This document shows positions 53,818 to 64,000 of a DNA stretch of 64,000 nt, piece by piece. The translations under genes and the position numbers were made by a program. The stretch is taken from assembly GCA_020744425.1 (NCBI GenBank), contig JAGMUV010000014.1, forward strand, positions 744,001 to 808,000. Reading direction: 5' to 3'. The stretch's first letter is position 1, and every line of letters begins with the position of its first letter. This stretch comes from Dactylonectria macrodidyma. Lineage: Eukaryota; Ascomycota; Sordariomycetes; Hypocreales; Nectriaceae. The notes under the pieces were generated by a model. That model had not been told where the DNA came from and did not search any database. It saw only the letters and a list, made by a program, of their open reading frames with translations.

Positions 53818-55805
53818 GTTGGATATGCGAGGCTGGAAATGGATGGGTTGGGAAAAAGATTATGATCGACCGGCGATTGGAACAAGTGATGAGAGTGAAT
53901 GCAAGTAACCGAATGATCTGTGAAGAAGAACAATGGAAGTTTCGGCGGCGGCTTCCATCCTCTTTGTATTCGCCAGCGCAAATGAATCCCAAGACCGTGG
54001 GTCGTTGGAAAATCTTCGTCCGAAGCCTGAGTCTTCGAAACAAGTGGACTGCTAAGTTTTGGTTTCAGGATTGACCCCGGAGCTATTGACAAGGTGAAGC
54101 CTCGGAAACCAAATGGATTTGGCCCATTTGGGATACTGTAGGCGGGCTCTTCGATGGGGAATGAAGTGCCGTTTGTACCGACCCTGGGTAAACACGAGGA
54201 CCAGGCCCGTGTTTCTGGGAAGACAAGGTAGCATTTTCACGGAGGCCCGCCGTCATGGGAATAAACATGGAGCCGGAGCGTCTCCTGTTTCGTCTTTCCC
54301 CCACATCAGCCGGTCCGCGATCTCCATGACACAAAGTCGTCGTACCCGGTTTTGCTCGATTCCACCAATGATCCGTTGTGAACCTTCTTTACTTCGAAGC
54401 AAAAAGTCGCTAAAATAACTGCAAAGGTAACCCCAACGGAGGCTGCCCCCCCGAGCCTTCATTCGTTGCTCGTATGTCGGCTCTGAGATCAGCAGATTTA
54501 GCGTTGTCTCGGAGGCTGCGGGCTCCGTGCCCATGATCAAAAGGGACATTAGTCGACTGGCTTTTCTTTGTTAAGCTTTTGCTTCGTACAATGATCTCAA
54601 TTCGGAAGTTGGGTACGAAGTCAGTAGTAATGGGTAATGTTAACGGAGAAATGCACCTGATTATTGAGTCTGGTATTTGGCAATGGAATTGCAACGCAGA
54701 AGAGATGCGCACCCAGCCATGTTCAACTGTCACGCCTAATGGTCCCTAAGTTCTAGGTCACAACTTTGCAAACTCATTCTACTCTAGGACGAACTACATG
54801 ACTGCTGCACTGCGTCGGTTCTAGCGAGCTATCAGGTGCGATCACAGGGGGCCGGCGATATAGGGGATAGAGGTGAAACGCCAGCTGTCTGGACCAGAAG
54901 CTGCAGATCAGCCCTGCGAGGAACTAAGTTAAATAATCTTTGCTTAAGTTCCTGCATTTCATCTTATTCGAGCTTCAGCCCCGGGACAAAACGATAAACA
55001 TTTTGTGGCAAAGGAAGTAGTGAACCGCGGAATATGAGCGGGAATCGGTGTCTTGAAGTTAAGGGGCTTGAGGGTTGTCTACCACTTGTGAATCGATACG
55101 TTGATTGAATTCTAATCAACGGGCAAGATGTGTTGGTATCTACGGTAAGGAGCGGCAGCAGATATGAACTAACACGATGGCAGCTCCTTTCCAATTCGAC
55201 CTGACGCGGCGTGTATCGCAGGCTGAAAGAGAACAGACACATTCGGCTCCATCTGCCTAGAACCTGCGATACTAAGTCGTACACACGTGAAGGGATGCCG
55301 CAGTCCTCAGATTTAAATGCGGTACACCTCAACCTCATTCCGTATCCACTCTCGACCGACGATCGACGATAAGGAGAACCAAACAAGGGGAATGTTCGAA
55401 GGAAAAGGCGCAAAGGTAGGGGATGAGGCGATGCTAGCTTCGCGGCGAGCCTTCAAGTCTACCCTACGGAACCTTTCGCAGCCACAACCTTTCGTCATGT
55501 TGTCTGGGCTAGTTCTATCCGCCAAGGGTGTAGAGAGAGGAGGGTCAAAATATGATTCGACATTGCCATGCAATCTGGCACCATCCTGCTCTGGCTGTTC
55601 CAATTGTTCTAAGATCATTCAGCAAGCCACTTTTTGAGTTCATCCTGTGCACCCCAATACATGTACAACTTTCTGCTGTTTGGGATCTATGCACTCGTCT
55701 CCGAGAAACCTCCAGTAACTGAATTTTCTGATGCTCTCATGTCATTGGTATCTGATTAGCGGCCCTATCTCCGCCGACTTCCACGTAAAGAGTCATGTCC
55801 TATGT
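53818..55805. other. 2-kb spacer, no gene supported
   Basis: Holds the 5' region of the secreted-protein gene and the 3' region of the second zinc-cluster gene. Open frames (up to 149 codons, 54964-55413 minus) have no motifs and no splice-linked partner. No repeats noted. Confidence 0.5.
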
Positions 55806-58324
55806 TTAATCCTCATGCGGTAGCTCAGTGGGGTGTTCCCACAACCACTTGTCCATCCACGCCATATCAGAGTCCACGTTCTCACCCTGAACATCTGCCA
55901 TCTCTACCAATGTCAAGAGATGTCCAGGTGACATTCCATGCGGGTCCGCAAAACTTGTCTCGAAGTCCTCGTAACCAACCTCGCCTCCTTCTAGTTGTGG
56001 AATCTCTGAGCGTCGAGAGGGAGACATTGGCGCTCCTGGATCCTCGCAAGAGGGCCCCGCCTGGATAGTTTCTTCCCCTTCTTCCATCCAGGTTTTAATC
56101 ATCAACTCAAGTGACTCCAACTCCGATTTGCGGAATCTTGCTGGAACGCTACCCCTATTTATAAGGTCGTCGAGAAGAAGATTCGATTCTGTGCGCAGAG
56201 GCTGATAGTATTTAAACCCCGGTGTAAGGAAGCGCAGCAGTTGCAACACAAAAGCAGCCGAGAATATTCGCTCTAGATCGAACGGAAGGGAGCATTCTAA
56301 ACATGGGTGAGCTTCTCTGTTGGCGACTGAGCTATCTAAACTTACCTAGAATTCCTTCATGTCGGAGGGCACTGAGAATGTGTATCATGGTATTGCACGA
56401 TTCAGCGCAGCTTTTCAAAAGAGCCTGAGTGGTTTCCGAAAATGTTCTTGACGCCTTTGGGTCTCGTGACCCCTCTTGCAACCGGGCTTGAACGAGGTAC
56501 AAGAGCAGTGGGTACATGGTAAGAAGGATGGCCTAAAAAAGTTAGTCAATGAATCATTCCTAATTTAGGATATCAATCATACTTGGTGGTAAACAAGATG
56601 TAAGTGGGCCGCGGCTCGGGAAATGCCTGCAACGGAGCTATCAGAGGGGAGTGGAAAACATCCATTCAAGTCCCCAGAAATGGATGCTATTCTGGTGAGG
56701 ACTTCGCGTACACTGGGCAAGAAGCTCGCTTGTAGGCGTCCTTCAGCACCATATACCTCTTCATGATGTCAGCGTATGCGGCCAAAAGGGTCTGACTCAA
56801 CTCACTTCTGATGACTTGGAAGATGAGGCCGGATATTCTGACATGGACATGCAGACATATCTCATTTTGAGTACCATGACGATTAGGCATGGGCGTAGTA
56901 ATATCCTCCTCATGGATAGACATTGGAACACCAATCGTTGACGAGAAGGATTGCTCCAGGATGTATACTGTCCACCAGACCTTCTGGCAGCGAATGGCTG
57001 TTTCTGGACTCCACACGCCGTCTGTCGGACGCTCACGGTGGAGCCCGAAGACCAAAGACATTCGCGTAGCTTGTCCAATCTGTTTAATGGTGCAAAGTTA
57101 GAGATAGTAGATGAAGGAGGGAGTGGGAACGACAGAGTTGGAGGAAACCTACATATATGTATGCTGAATTCCTCATGTCGGCGCTCTGAAGATATAAGGC
57201 AACGATGCAGAGGGCTTCGATTGCAGTCAAGGCGTCATTAAATAGGTAAGAAGAATCAGGCATTAGAGACATGGCTCTAGTAAAGAGTTCGGATCCTGGA
57301 AGAGTCTTTGAACCCTTAACAGGACTTGTACCGACTGCCTTGGCCAGTGCTAGGACTACAAGAAATTGGACATACCATATCCTGTTGGCCCTGGCATACT
57401 GGGCCGGATTCACATAGAACTCACGAATTTGACGTACGAAGATCTTCTCATCAAACAAGTGGAATAACTGACCAACATGGAACTTGAGCCTTTCCACCAA
57501 GTAGGTGGCATGGTCGACCGATGGCAGCTTCTGAAAGTTCGCAGCATTGTCGAACGGCTGGCTCCCCCAATCTAAGTCGTAGGCCCGGCTTTCTTCATTA
57601 ATGGCAACACCCGGCAGGTCTGATGCCTTAAGATGGTCGCGGATGACCATCAATGTCTTGCGGCTAAAGGACCATGTGGAGGACTCCCCGAGCCATCCTG
57701 AAAGTGCACGTTAGCATAGGTGTCTCCTAGTCAGGCGGGGCAAGTTCACATACTCAACCGCCCCTTGTCATCTGACACATAAGAAGACTTTGTGGAAGCG
57801 AGGGGGTTTGAGGGCTCGGTGGCAGATTCTGGGGTTGGTTGTGAGACGGGGGTGAATGCAGGCAGTTCGGATGGGGCGGCATCCTCGGCATGCCGCGTGA
57901 CTAATGGTGTCGTCTTGTCTGGGAATTTCGGCATCGATTCACCACCATCATACTGGCCAGTAGAGCGAGCTGCTGTTCTCTGCAGCTCCTGCAGATACCT
58001 GGAGATGTATCAACTCTGTTCCGCTACTACAACACACTCTACAAGTGTTTTGAGGGCCTAACCTACTTTTGTGAGACAACAACCTTCCTTCCTTGGCCTT
58101 CGAAGTGACAGGTATGGTTCCTTCGAGCGCAATTTGCGCATGGCTGGGATCCCGAGCACCGGACCTTGCGCTGGCGACATCGTTGGCACCTGGATGGATG
58201 GCGTTTGGTCAGCAACGAGTCAAACGATGTAGGGTCGGGTGGAAGCTGAGCGAGCCCTAGGACACGGGATAGCGTACGCGTTATTGGCTCGCCTGCCGCG
58301 ATCAGAGGCAGTAGATGACTCCAT
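55806..58324 (-). CDS. Zn2Cys6 transcription factor with Fungal_trans domain
   Basis: Nuclear regulator of 695 residues from eight exons: 58324-58278, 58189-58067, 57998-57754, 57697-57153, 57079-56806, 56758-56583, 56532-56346, 56296-55806. Exon 1 joins exon 2 in the first cysteine region, giving ACQRCRQRKVRCSG, then QPCANCARRNHTC, a canonical binuclear zinc cluster at residues about 16-43, followed by a linker and YLQELQ coiled coil. A disordered Pro/Ser stretch precedes the middle-homology region: GESSTWSFSRKTLM, AIEALCIVALYLQSADMRNS, YIGQATRMSLVFGLHRERP, QKVWWTVYILEQSFSSTIG and VYGAEGRLQASFLPSVREVL, typical of Fungal_trans (PF04082). The acidic C-terminus (MADVQGENVDSDMAWMDKWL) may activate transcription. 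Target genes unknown; no clustered pathway adjoins it. Confidence 0.92.
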
Positions 58325-60150
58325 ATTTGATCTGTCTGATAGAATTACCCATGCCGTGGCGTCTGACGCCGTGTTCGCTGCGTTGAGTTCCAGTGCGCAT
58401 GGGGAGAAGAATTCTAGACATGTCCCGAATCTTATCCAATCGTGGACGGCGGTCGTAATGGGTTTCACAGGACTCTAAGGTGGACCAATCAGCTGACATA
58501 AAACTGTCAACAAAGATTCAGTCTAGGTCTAGGTTGGAAAGGCGAGCAATTTGGTCTCCGGGTGCTTCCGGTCGGCATTGCTTGATGTTCTTCATCTTCC
58601 CCGCTTGTGACGTTTGGGGCCCAAACCAGGTTCCACAACTTCCCCGAAATCGGCCACTGAAAATTCGCCTCCAGACCCATTGCATCTAGGTTCTGGCTAC
58701 TAGTAGGAACCAAAGTCGATCTCCATTGGGGAAATATAAATATCGTACTTGAATCTCTAGGAAAAAGCACGTCGAACGTATGTAAGATGGGAAGTTTGGG
58801 TGCCCTTGGTGCAAGATCCTCCATGGATTCGCACTGGACGGAGTGCCGGGCGCTAAATTTTACGTGTTGAATCCACTAACTTTAGGGCCGATTACGCAAA
58901 AATTAGGGGTAGTGACCACAACAAGAAGCGAGACGTGGGATTATTGGAGTATCCTTCAGACTTGTCTAAAATTCGGTAGTAATCGCAATATGAGACAAGA
59001 ATTGACAATCTCCGAGAAAAATGTCTGCAGCTATAGAATGTTGTTGTGTCTCATGCGATAGCTGGAATCGCGTTCATGGCCGGCTACAACCAGCAGATTT
59101 TGGGCCTGGAAGAGTCGGTCAGCAACCACCACCAATCATTTTTCTTTCAGAATCCCCCCAATAGAGCGCCTTGTGGAAGGATGGCTTCCTAGGGAAGGAA
59201 TCTCTGCTGAAAGAAGTAAGTGTACGACCCTAAGTGCCTTGTAGGGCTTCAGTAAATTCAAGAAGTGTGGTGTGTGCTGAGTGCTGTTGAGTCCGTCGCA
59301 TCGATTTGGAACTTTAAGACTACGAGTTCAAACTAAATACCTCAGTACGCCCGAGAGACCTAGCACTAATAGCTATAGCCTAAGGTGCACCATCTAGGCA
59401 CGTCAGCTCACCATCTGATGCAACCGTGGAGGATCTTGTGATCCATCCTTCTCTCACCTGAGTCATCTGACATGTTGCTGGTAAGATAGCCACATCTCCC
59501 ATGTCGATATCGCCCGGTCGGACTGCCGTAGACGAATTCAACTTCCTTCCGATTAGGTTCATCACAGCACGTGCATGTACCAATTTTCAACACCGAATTT
59601 GGTGGTGCCTGAACACTCTGTAGATTCAATGCCTTCGTTCATTCATATCCTGGGGCCAATGTATGAATATGTTTGGAACATTCTAGACCGACCATCGATA
59701 ACAGTGATCATGCACCAATATTGAGTTTCGTCAGCTATTACATGGCAAAGGAGAAGAAAAAAAAGCCACGACTCCGGGTTAATCGAGTCTTGTTATGGCT
59801 AACCCTTTAATTGACCAAGCCATCACAGTGCTTCCTGTGTCCAAAGCTCGGATCTCCTGGTCACGCTTGCATAAAAATAAATATCACAAGAGTGCTTCGC
59901 TTAGTGCGGGGAAAATTGAATCCAGGAACAACTCACATCCAAGCGTCAAGCCACGCCATGCAAGCTGATCAGGCGAGGTGAAAATTTGACGTCGAATTGG
60001 CGGGGAAGGCCTGGGGAAGAGCTAGAACCCCTCTGAAATGACGACTATCCCCAATATCCAATCACTCCCGTCGGCATGACCAACGACTAACAGCAGATCC
60101 ACTATCCCATAAGCTTCAATTACGTACAGCTTATCCAATAACAAAATCTT

Positions 60151-60240
60151 CAAACCTGAGGCTCGAAGTAGTTAAGTAATGAGAAATCTCATTGGCTTTC
60201 TCATTACGTTACAAGACGAAAATCTTCGAGCTTCCTCAAC
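60151..60240. repeat. Imperfect foldback (inverted repeat)
   Basis: Perfect 11-bp arms GTAATGAGAAA (60176-60186) and TTTCTCATTAC (60197-60207) flank a 10-nt loop. Outside them GCTCGAAG (about 60161-60168) pairs with CTTCGAGC (about 60224-60231), and CTGAGG on the left faces CCTCAAC on the right. The whole could fold as an interrupted stem of about 90 nt. It may be a MITE relic or a regulatory structure; no flanking target duplication was identified. Confidence 0.6.
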
Positions 60241-60402
60241 GTCGGAGTGGTTGAGAAAGTTGAGAAATACAAACTATGACCCTACGTTTTCAAGATGTAA
60301 CCAGGATTCCGTCCGACTTCGCATCACGCAAGTCTGAGGGGTTGCCGCGAATCTAGATGCATGGTCGCCCAACGTGATTCAGAGGTGGACAGGCTCAATT
60401 TT

Positions 60403-60416
60403 GTGGTATATATAGG
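60403..60416 (+). promoter_or_regulatory. TATA-like promoter motif
   Basis: The sequence GTGGTATATATAGG precedes the CAGACT-repeat leader and the amidotransferase ATG at 60647. Its position implies a leader of roughly 200 nt containing the repeat. Judged by sequence only. Confidence 0.4.
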
Positions 60417-60469
60417 GGGTCTTTGAGCTGTGTGATTGCTCTCGATCTCAATCACTCGGCTCCCAAGCA

Positions 60470-60622
60470 GTCTCATCATCTCTTAGACTCTTTGATCTCG
60501 CAGACTATCACCTCACAGACTCTAATCTCACAGACTTCTTGTCTCTCAGACTATTTGCCACTCGGACTCTCTGATCACCCAGACTTTGTTATCTCTCGAC
60601 TTCTTCCATCTCTCAGACTCTC
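60470..60622 (+). repeat. Degenerate CAGACT repeat in 5' leader
   Basis: About nine pyrimidine-rich units of 14-20 nt, each ending like (A/T)CTC-N2-AGACT, run in tandem directly upstream of the amidotransferase gene. Spacing is irregular and units vary, so it is an old or loosely kept minisatellite. In the presumed transcript it would form an extended CU-rich 5' leader. Confidence 0.65.
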
Positions 60623-60646
60623 CCATTCAGCCTTAACCCTTGAATC

Positions 60647-61528
60647 ATGATTGGATCATTCCGACTTGCCGTGTTGGAGTGCGAGGCACCACCTCTGCCT
60701 GTGCTAGTGGAGTACGGGACGTACGCAGATATTGTCAGAAACCTCCTGACCAATAACCTTGATGCAGTCGAAACTCCGAATCTTGAAATATTGAAGTGGC
60801 ACATCCCGTCAGCGCAATCTTTCCCGGACCTCGACTCTGTTGACGGTGTTCTGCTGACAGGAAGTCGTATGTTGTGCCAGATACCTTAATGCCCAGAAAC
60901 GTGGTGCTGATAACGTCACAGAAAACACTGCTTTTGACGATGATGCTTGGATTCCTGCCCTAACGCGGTTCATTCAAGATGTGTACGAAGCGCGCAAACC
61001 ACTTGTGGGAGTTTGCTACGGCCATCAAATGATAGCCAGAGCTCTTGGAGGCAAGGTGATTCGAAGCCCGGTCGGGTGGGAAATGGCCGTTGAGAGGATT
61101 GCGCTAAACACACTGGGTGCAAAGCTTTTCGGCCAAGACGCGCTGGTAAGTGCTCGTAGTACTCGTGAGGCAGTGAATGTATCTAATCCAGCGCTCTTCA
61201 GAACATTCACCAGATTCATCAAGATGAAGTGATGAGACTTCCCCCCGGCGTCGAGGCAATCGGCCGCAGCAAACAATGCGGCGTCCAAATCGCTTATCAA
61301 CAGGGAAGACTTCTCAGCTTTCAGGGACATCCTGAATTCAACGCCTTCATCACATCTCACGAGATTATTGAGAGATACGATCAAGGGAAGCTTAGCGAAG
61401 AACAGTGTGAGGAAGGCATGAACCGTGTTGAGCTCAAGCATGATGGCGCCTTGATTGCCAACGTACTGTGGAAACACTTCCTAGGCTCCGATCAGGATGC
61501 TGCGACAGCCGAAGTCAGCCGTCTTTAG
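60647..61528 (+). CDS. Class I glutamine amidotransferase-like protein
   Basis: Three exons (60647-60866, 60922-61145, 61202-61528) give 256 residues with a GATase1 fold of the GMP-synthase-like group. Motifs: N-terminal LAVLECEAPP and DGVLLTGS (oxyanion-loop region), nucleophile Cys in VGVCYGHQMIARALGG (near 104), His in LSFQGHPEFNAFI (near 191), with an acidic partner expected two residues on (Glu of HPE). In the family a complete Cys-His-Glu triad hydrolyses glutamine or related gamma-glutamyl substrates; stand-alone fungal members have mostly unknown substrates. Introns have GTATGT and GTAAGT donors. ATG 60647 directly follows the CAGACT-repeat leader. Confidence 0.9.
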
Positions 61529-62545
61529 CTAGGGAGTCAAGGTATGACAGACACTGGAGTTTTATGACTAAATGAATTTCGATCTTGTGGGCGTCGGTAG
61601 GGAAAATACAGCGTATAAACTATAAAATATTTGTTGGAGTTGAGGGCACTCTTATGATATACCCCTCTCATTCTACTGGGCCTTTTTATGACGTGATGGG
61701 TTGCTTTTCTATAGAATTCTGTATGATATATTACTCTTTTGATTGTGTCCTGTCTTTTGACTGCCATGTTTCTAGGAGCACGCGCAGATGTTCTCGATAA
61801 GGTTCCATCCTCCACTTCTTCCAACGTCACCAAGTAAATGAGACTAATTGCAATGTGACTGGTTTATGTGCTGATAAATTTACGTTCAAATACATTGGTT
61901 GTTCTGTGATGCCTACTTCTACCTATCCTGCCCTGGCCCAGCATTGTGAAACAACGTAGCCGTTTGGTGCATCAGCTACGGCAATCCAGCTCTCTAGGCG
62001 AACGGGGCACTTCTCGACAAAAAAAAAAAAAAAAAAAAAATCGTTCCCTGAGCAGTGGCTAGGCTTTATTCTATAATTGGTTGATTAATTGCTTAGCCAC
62101 AAAGTCCGTCGTGGCTTTTGAGGTCTCGCCACGTCACACGGTGGCAGTGAGTTGCGTCTCCATCGCCCCGTTGTGCTTACCTATAATTAGCACGAGTTCA
62201 AACCCCTATCGCCCTGTAAGCAAAGAGAATCCGACTCTCATTGCACTGGGCTGGGCTGGGCTCGCAGTGCAACCTCGGCCTCATAAACAGAGCAGCTAAA
62301 GTGAAGAGGAACCTTGCTTCAGATTTTTGTCAGTGATAAAAGTAGCCGACCAACACCACGAACAAGGAGTTTTGTGTTCAATGTGTATTATTGCAAGCTC
62401 CGTTTCAGCTGACGTAACTTTTGGGAGCTGGTCACAATATCCAGCCTTCAGAACTTCGTACGAATTTCCCTCTTCGGAATTATCTCTCTCCTTCGACCGC
62501 GATCGCGTGCGCCCTGCCCAAATCTTCAGAATTGACTGGCTTGCT
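61529..62545. other. Intergenic spacer with poly(A) tract
   Basis: No gene supported. Includes a 22-nt A run at 62019-62040. GAGTTCAAACCCC at about 62190 resembles a tRNA B box, but no cloverleaf can be drawn. The frame of the next gene is open up to 62327, but conserved sequence starts at ATG 62546. Confidence 0.45.
62019..62040 (+). repeat. Homopolymer A22
   Basis: An uninterrupted run of 22 A residues between CTCGAC and TCGTTCCC. It could be the tail of an old retroposed copy or a slippage-generated homopolymer; no flanking duplication was found. Confidence 0.85.
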
Positions 62546-64000
62546 ATGGTAGAAGTCATCGGCGTCGTGTCTGGTGTGGCAGGGCTGGTGGTATTTGCAG
62601 CGGAAATTACGAAATTGAGCTACTGCCTCATTTCGGATCTCAAGGAGGCCTCTCAAAATCAGAAACTGTATCTCCAAGAAGTTTCGGCACTCACGGATGT
62701 TCTATTTCGAGCTGATGGCGTAGCTTCCGAAGCGGAGCTACTCGGACTCACCCTACGCCCTGCATCACTGTCAGATGATCTGATCACCGAGTGCTATGAG
62801 CAATTGTCCTGCATTTGCGACGATCTCACAGCCGGCATCAAGAGATCAAAGTGGCTTTTTAAAGAGAAAGAACTGAGTCAGCGCATTGAGAGTCTACGCA
62901 GATTACACAGGATATTCTCGATTATTTGTCAACTCATAGTTGACCATCGCGACGGAATCATATCGCAAGATTGGTGAGATTGGTCAACGAGACTGGCATG
63001 ATAAGCTGCTAAAGTGGCTCAATTCATCTGAGGAAACCTCCAAACCAGCACTAAAGCCAGTACCTGGCACTGGGCAATGGCGAATCGAATCTGAGAAATA
63101 CAGGAACTGGCGGGATGGAGACCCGTTAATGATCTGGTGCCACGGTGCTCCGGGAAGCGGAAAGTCAGTCCTTGCGTCGATTGTTTTCCGGGACCTGGAA
63201 ACTTTTGAGCCAGGTCAGTCATTTGTTGCATGTTATTTCTGTGACTACGCAACTCGCAAACAACAAGACTCGTTAGCCATCCTGAGATCAATTCTCTGGA
63301 AACTCCTCAACAAAGCTGGAGAAAGCATCACCTCACCCTTGATTGACTTTCAGAAGAGAGCGAAAAGCGAACCAGACGTCAGAATACTCTCTGAGATGAT
63401 TGTCACTCTCTGTGAACTCGCACCTCCGACGTACTTGATTCTCGATGCACCCGATGAACTAGATGCTCCCGGTGAGATGATGGCTCTCTTGCAAAGGTTT
63501 TCAGCTTCAGGATGTAGAGTTCTCGTAACCAGCAGAGACACCCCCGATCTCCGACATGCTTTGTCCGCAACAAACAACATTGAAATCCAGGCAGACAAAG
63601 GAGACTTGGTATTATTCCTAGAGTATTGTTTTCTTGAGCAAGGTCACGACAAAATAGCCCGCCGTGGCCGCGATCTTATTGAAGGAGTCGTGGAGAAATC
63701 CAACGGAATGTGAGTTTCTTTCACAAGTATGAGAACTAAAACAGAATGCTCACATTTTGCTCAAGATTTCTCCTGGCAAAGATTTTAGTGGACAAGCTAC
63801 TCGATATGACAACCCTGACGCAGATGCGAAAGTCGTCGAGGTCAATGCCGACAACCATCACTGAAGCCTTCGAGTCCAGTGTGAAACGTATTGAGGCCCA
63901 GCCGCGCGCGAGGCGGGATCTTGCATTTCAAGTCATCGCGTGGATTACTCAGTCACACAGAAGTCCCCAGGCCGACGAACTAGTCCACGCGCTTGCTGTC
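62546..64000 (+). CDS. NACHT NLR-like protein, frame break near 62940, 3' end beyond window
   Basis: The N-terminal part starts MVEVIGVVSGVAGLVVFAAE, a hydrophobic helix typical of fungal STAND N-terminal (HeLo/SesA-like) domains, and runs to about 62940. The NACHT part continues in another frame: QWRIESEKYRNWRDGDPLM, Walker A CHGAPGSGKSVLAS, YLILDAPDELDAPGEM (Walker B region; the usual acidic run is partly changed) and CRVLVTSRDTPDL. A GTGAGT/CAAG intron (63711-63766) leads to FLLAKILVDKLL and the post-NACHT helices, reaching the window edge. The switch from the first to the second frame needs a +1 shift between about 62937 and 62977; no good intron of normal size explains it, so either a sequence error, a short unusual intron or pseudogenisation is possible. 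Repeat-domain type lies outside the window. Confidence 0.7.

Larger units (their letters stand above)
58325..60646. other. 2.3-kb divergent intergenic region
   Basis: Promoter space between the zinc-cluster gene (minus) and the glutamine amidotransferase gene (plus). No coding region is supported. It contains the foldback at about 60151-60240 and a CAGACT-rich leader repeat at about 60470-60622. A TATA-like GTGGTATATATAGG lies near 60403-60416, about 230 nt before the amidotransferase ATG. Confidence 0.5.

Noticed and set aside
62130..62210. Possible tRNA or tRNA-derived SINE: TGGCAGTGAG and GAGTTCAAACCCC
   Set aside because: No cloverleaf can be formed, and the nearby poly(A) lies 5' rather than 3' of the box-like motifs.
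1..64000. Biosynthetic gene cluster or CRISPR-like array
   Set aside because: No polyketide synthase, NRPS or terpene synthase motifs were found; the Erg6-type, SDR and zinc-cluster genes are kilobases apart. The tandem repeats seen are minisatellites without spacer structure.

Overview
The window comes from a filamentous ascomycete, most likely a plant- or litter-associated Sordariomycete. The evidence is genes with many short introns (about 47-130 nt, with GTAAGT/GTATGT-like donors and CTGAC-type branch sites), fungus-restricted families (two Zn2Cys6 regulators, two DUF7053 proteins, GH54/CBM42 arabinofuranosidase, OPT transporter, NACHT/ankyrin NLRs), long intergenic spacers and one gene carrying RIP-like damage. 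The genus cannot be fixed from sequence alone. No bacterial, viral, rRNA or convincing tRNA features were seen. Exon coordinates were read by eye from splice signals, frame continuity and family conservation, not from transcripts.

Layout. 1-2.0 kb: Zn2Cys6 regulator on the minus strand, running off the left edge. 2.5-3.5 kb: GH5-type glycoside hydrolase relic with several TGG-to-TAG stops. 4.1-5.4 kb: APH-fold kinase. 5.4-9.4 kb: 4 kb without a supportable gene. 9.4-10.7 kb: Erg6-type sterol methyltransferase. 12.7-17.6 kb: DUF7053 protein with a P/Q-rich tail, a protein with nine-residue tandem repeats, and an SDR oxidoreductase. 18.4-19.0 kb: trypsin-like protease relic. 20.2-26.5 kb: unknown two-exon protein, second DUF7053 protein, Q/H-rich-tailed protein. 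27.3-32.9 kb, minus: secreted alpha-L-arabinofuranosidase with a 94-bp tandem repeat upstream, then a 13-exon oligopeptide transporter. 34-35.5 kb, minus: multi-pass membrane protein. 36.9-44.9 kb: a 2617-residue NLR-like protein (TIR/SEFIR-like N-terminus, NACHT, ankyrin array). 45.2-50.8 kb, minus: Ola1/YchF ATPase and an Nta1-type N-terminal amidase with a very long tail. 53.1-53.8 kb, minus: small secreted protein. 55.8-58.3 kb, minus: second Zn2Cys6 regulator. 60.6-61.5 kb: class I glutamine amidotransferase. 62.5 kb to the right edge: second NACHT NLR-like gene with a frame break, truncated by the window.

Functional picture. Core genes (ola1, nta1, the erg6-like gene) alternate with accessory genes for plant polymer attack (abfB, the GH5 relic), nutrient uptake (OPT), regulation (two zinc-cluster factors) and non-self recognition (two NLR-like genes). 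There is no evident biosynthetic gene cluster. The most distinctive items are the giant TIR/SEFIR-like NACHT-ankyrin receptor, the RIP-like GH5 relic, the 94-bp repeat upstream of abfB, the foldback element near 60.2 kb, and several unusual gene structures: a GC-AG intron, a 13-nt exon beside a split catalytic Cys codon, and a zinc cluster split over three exons.
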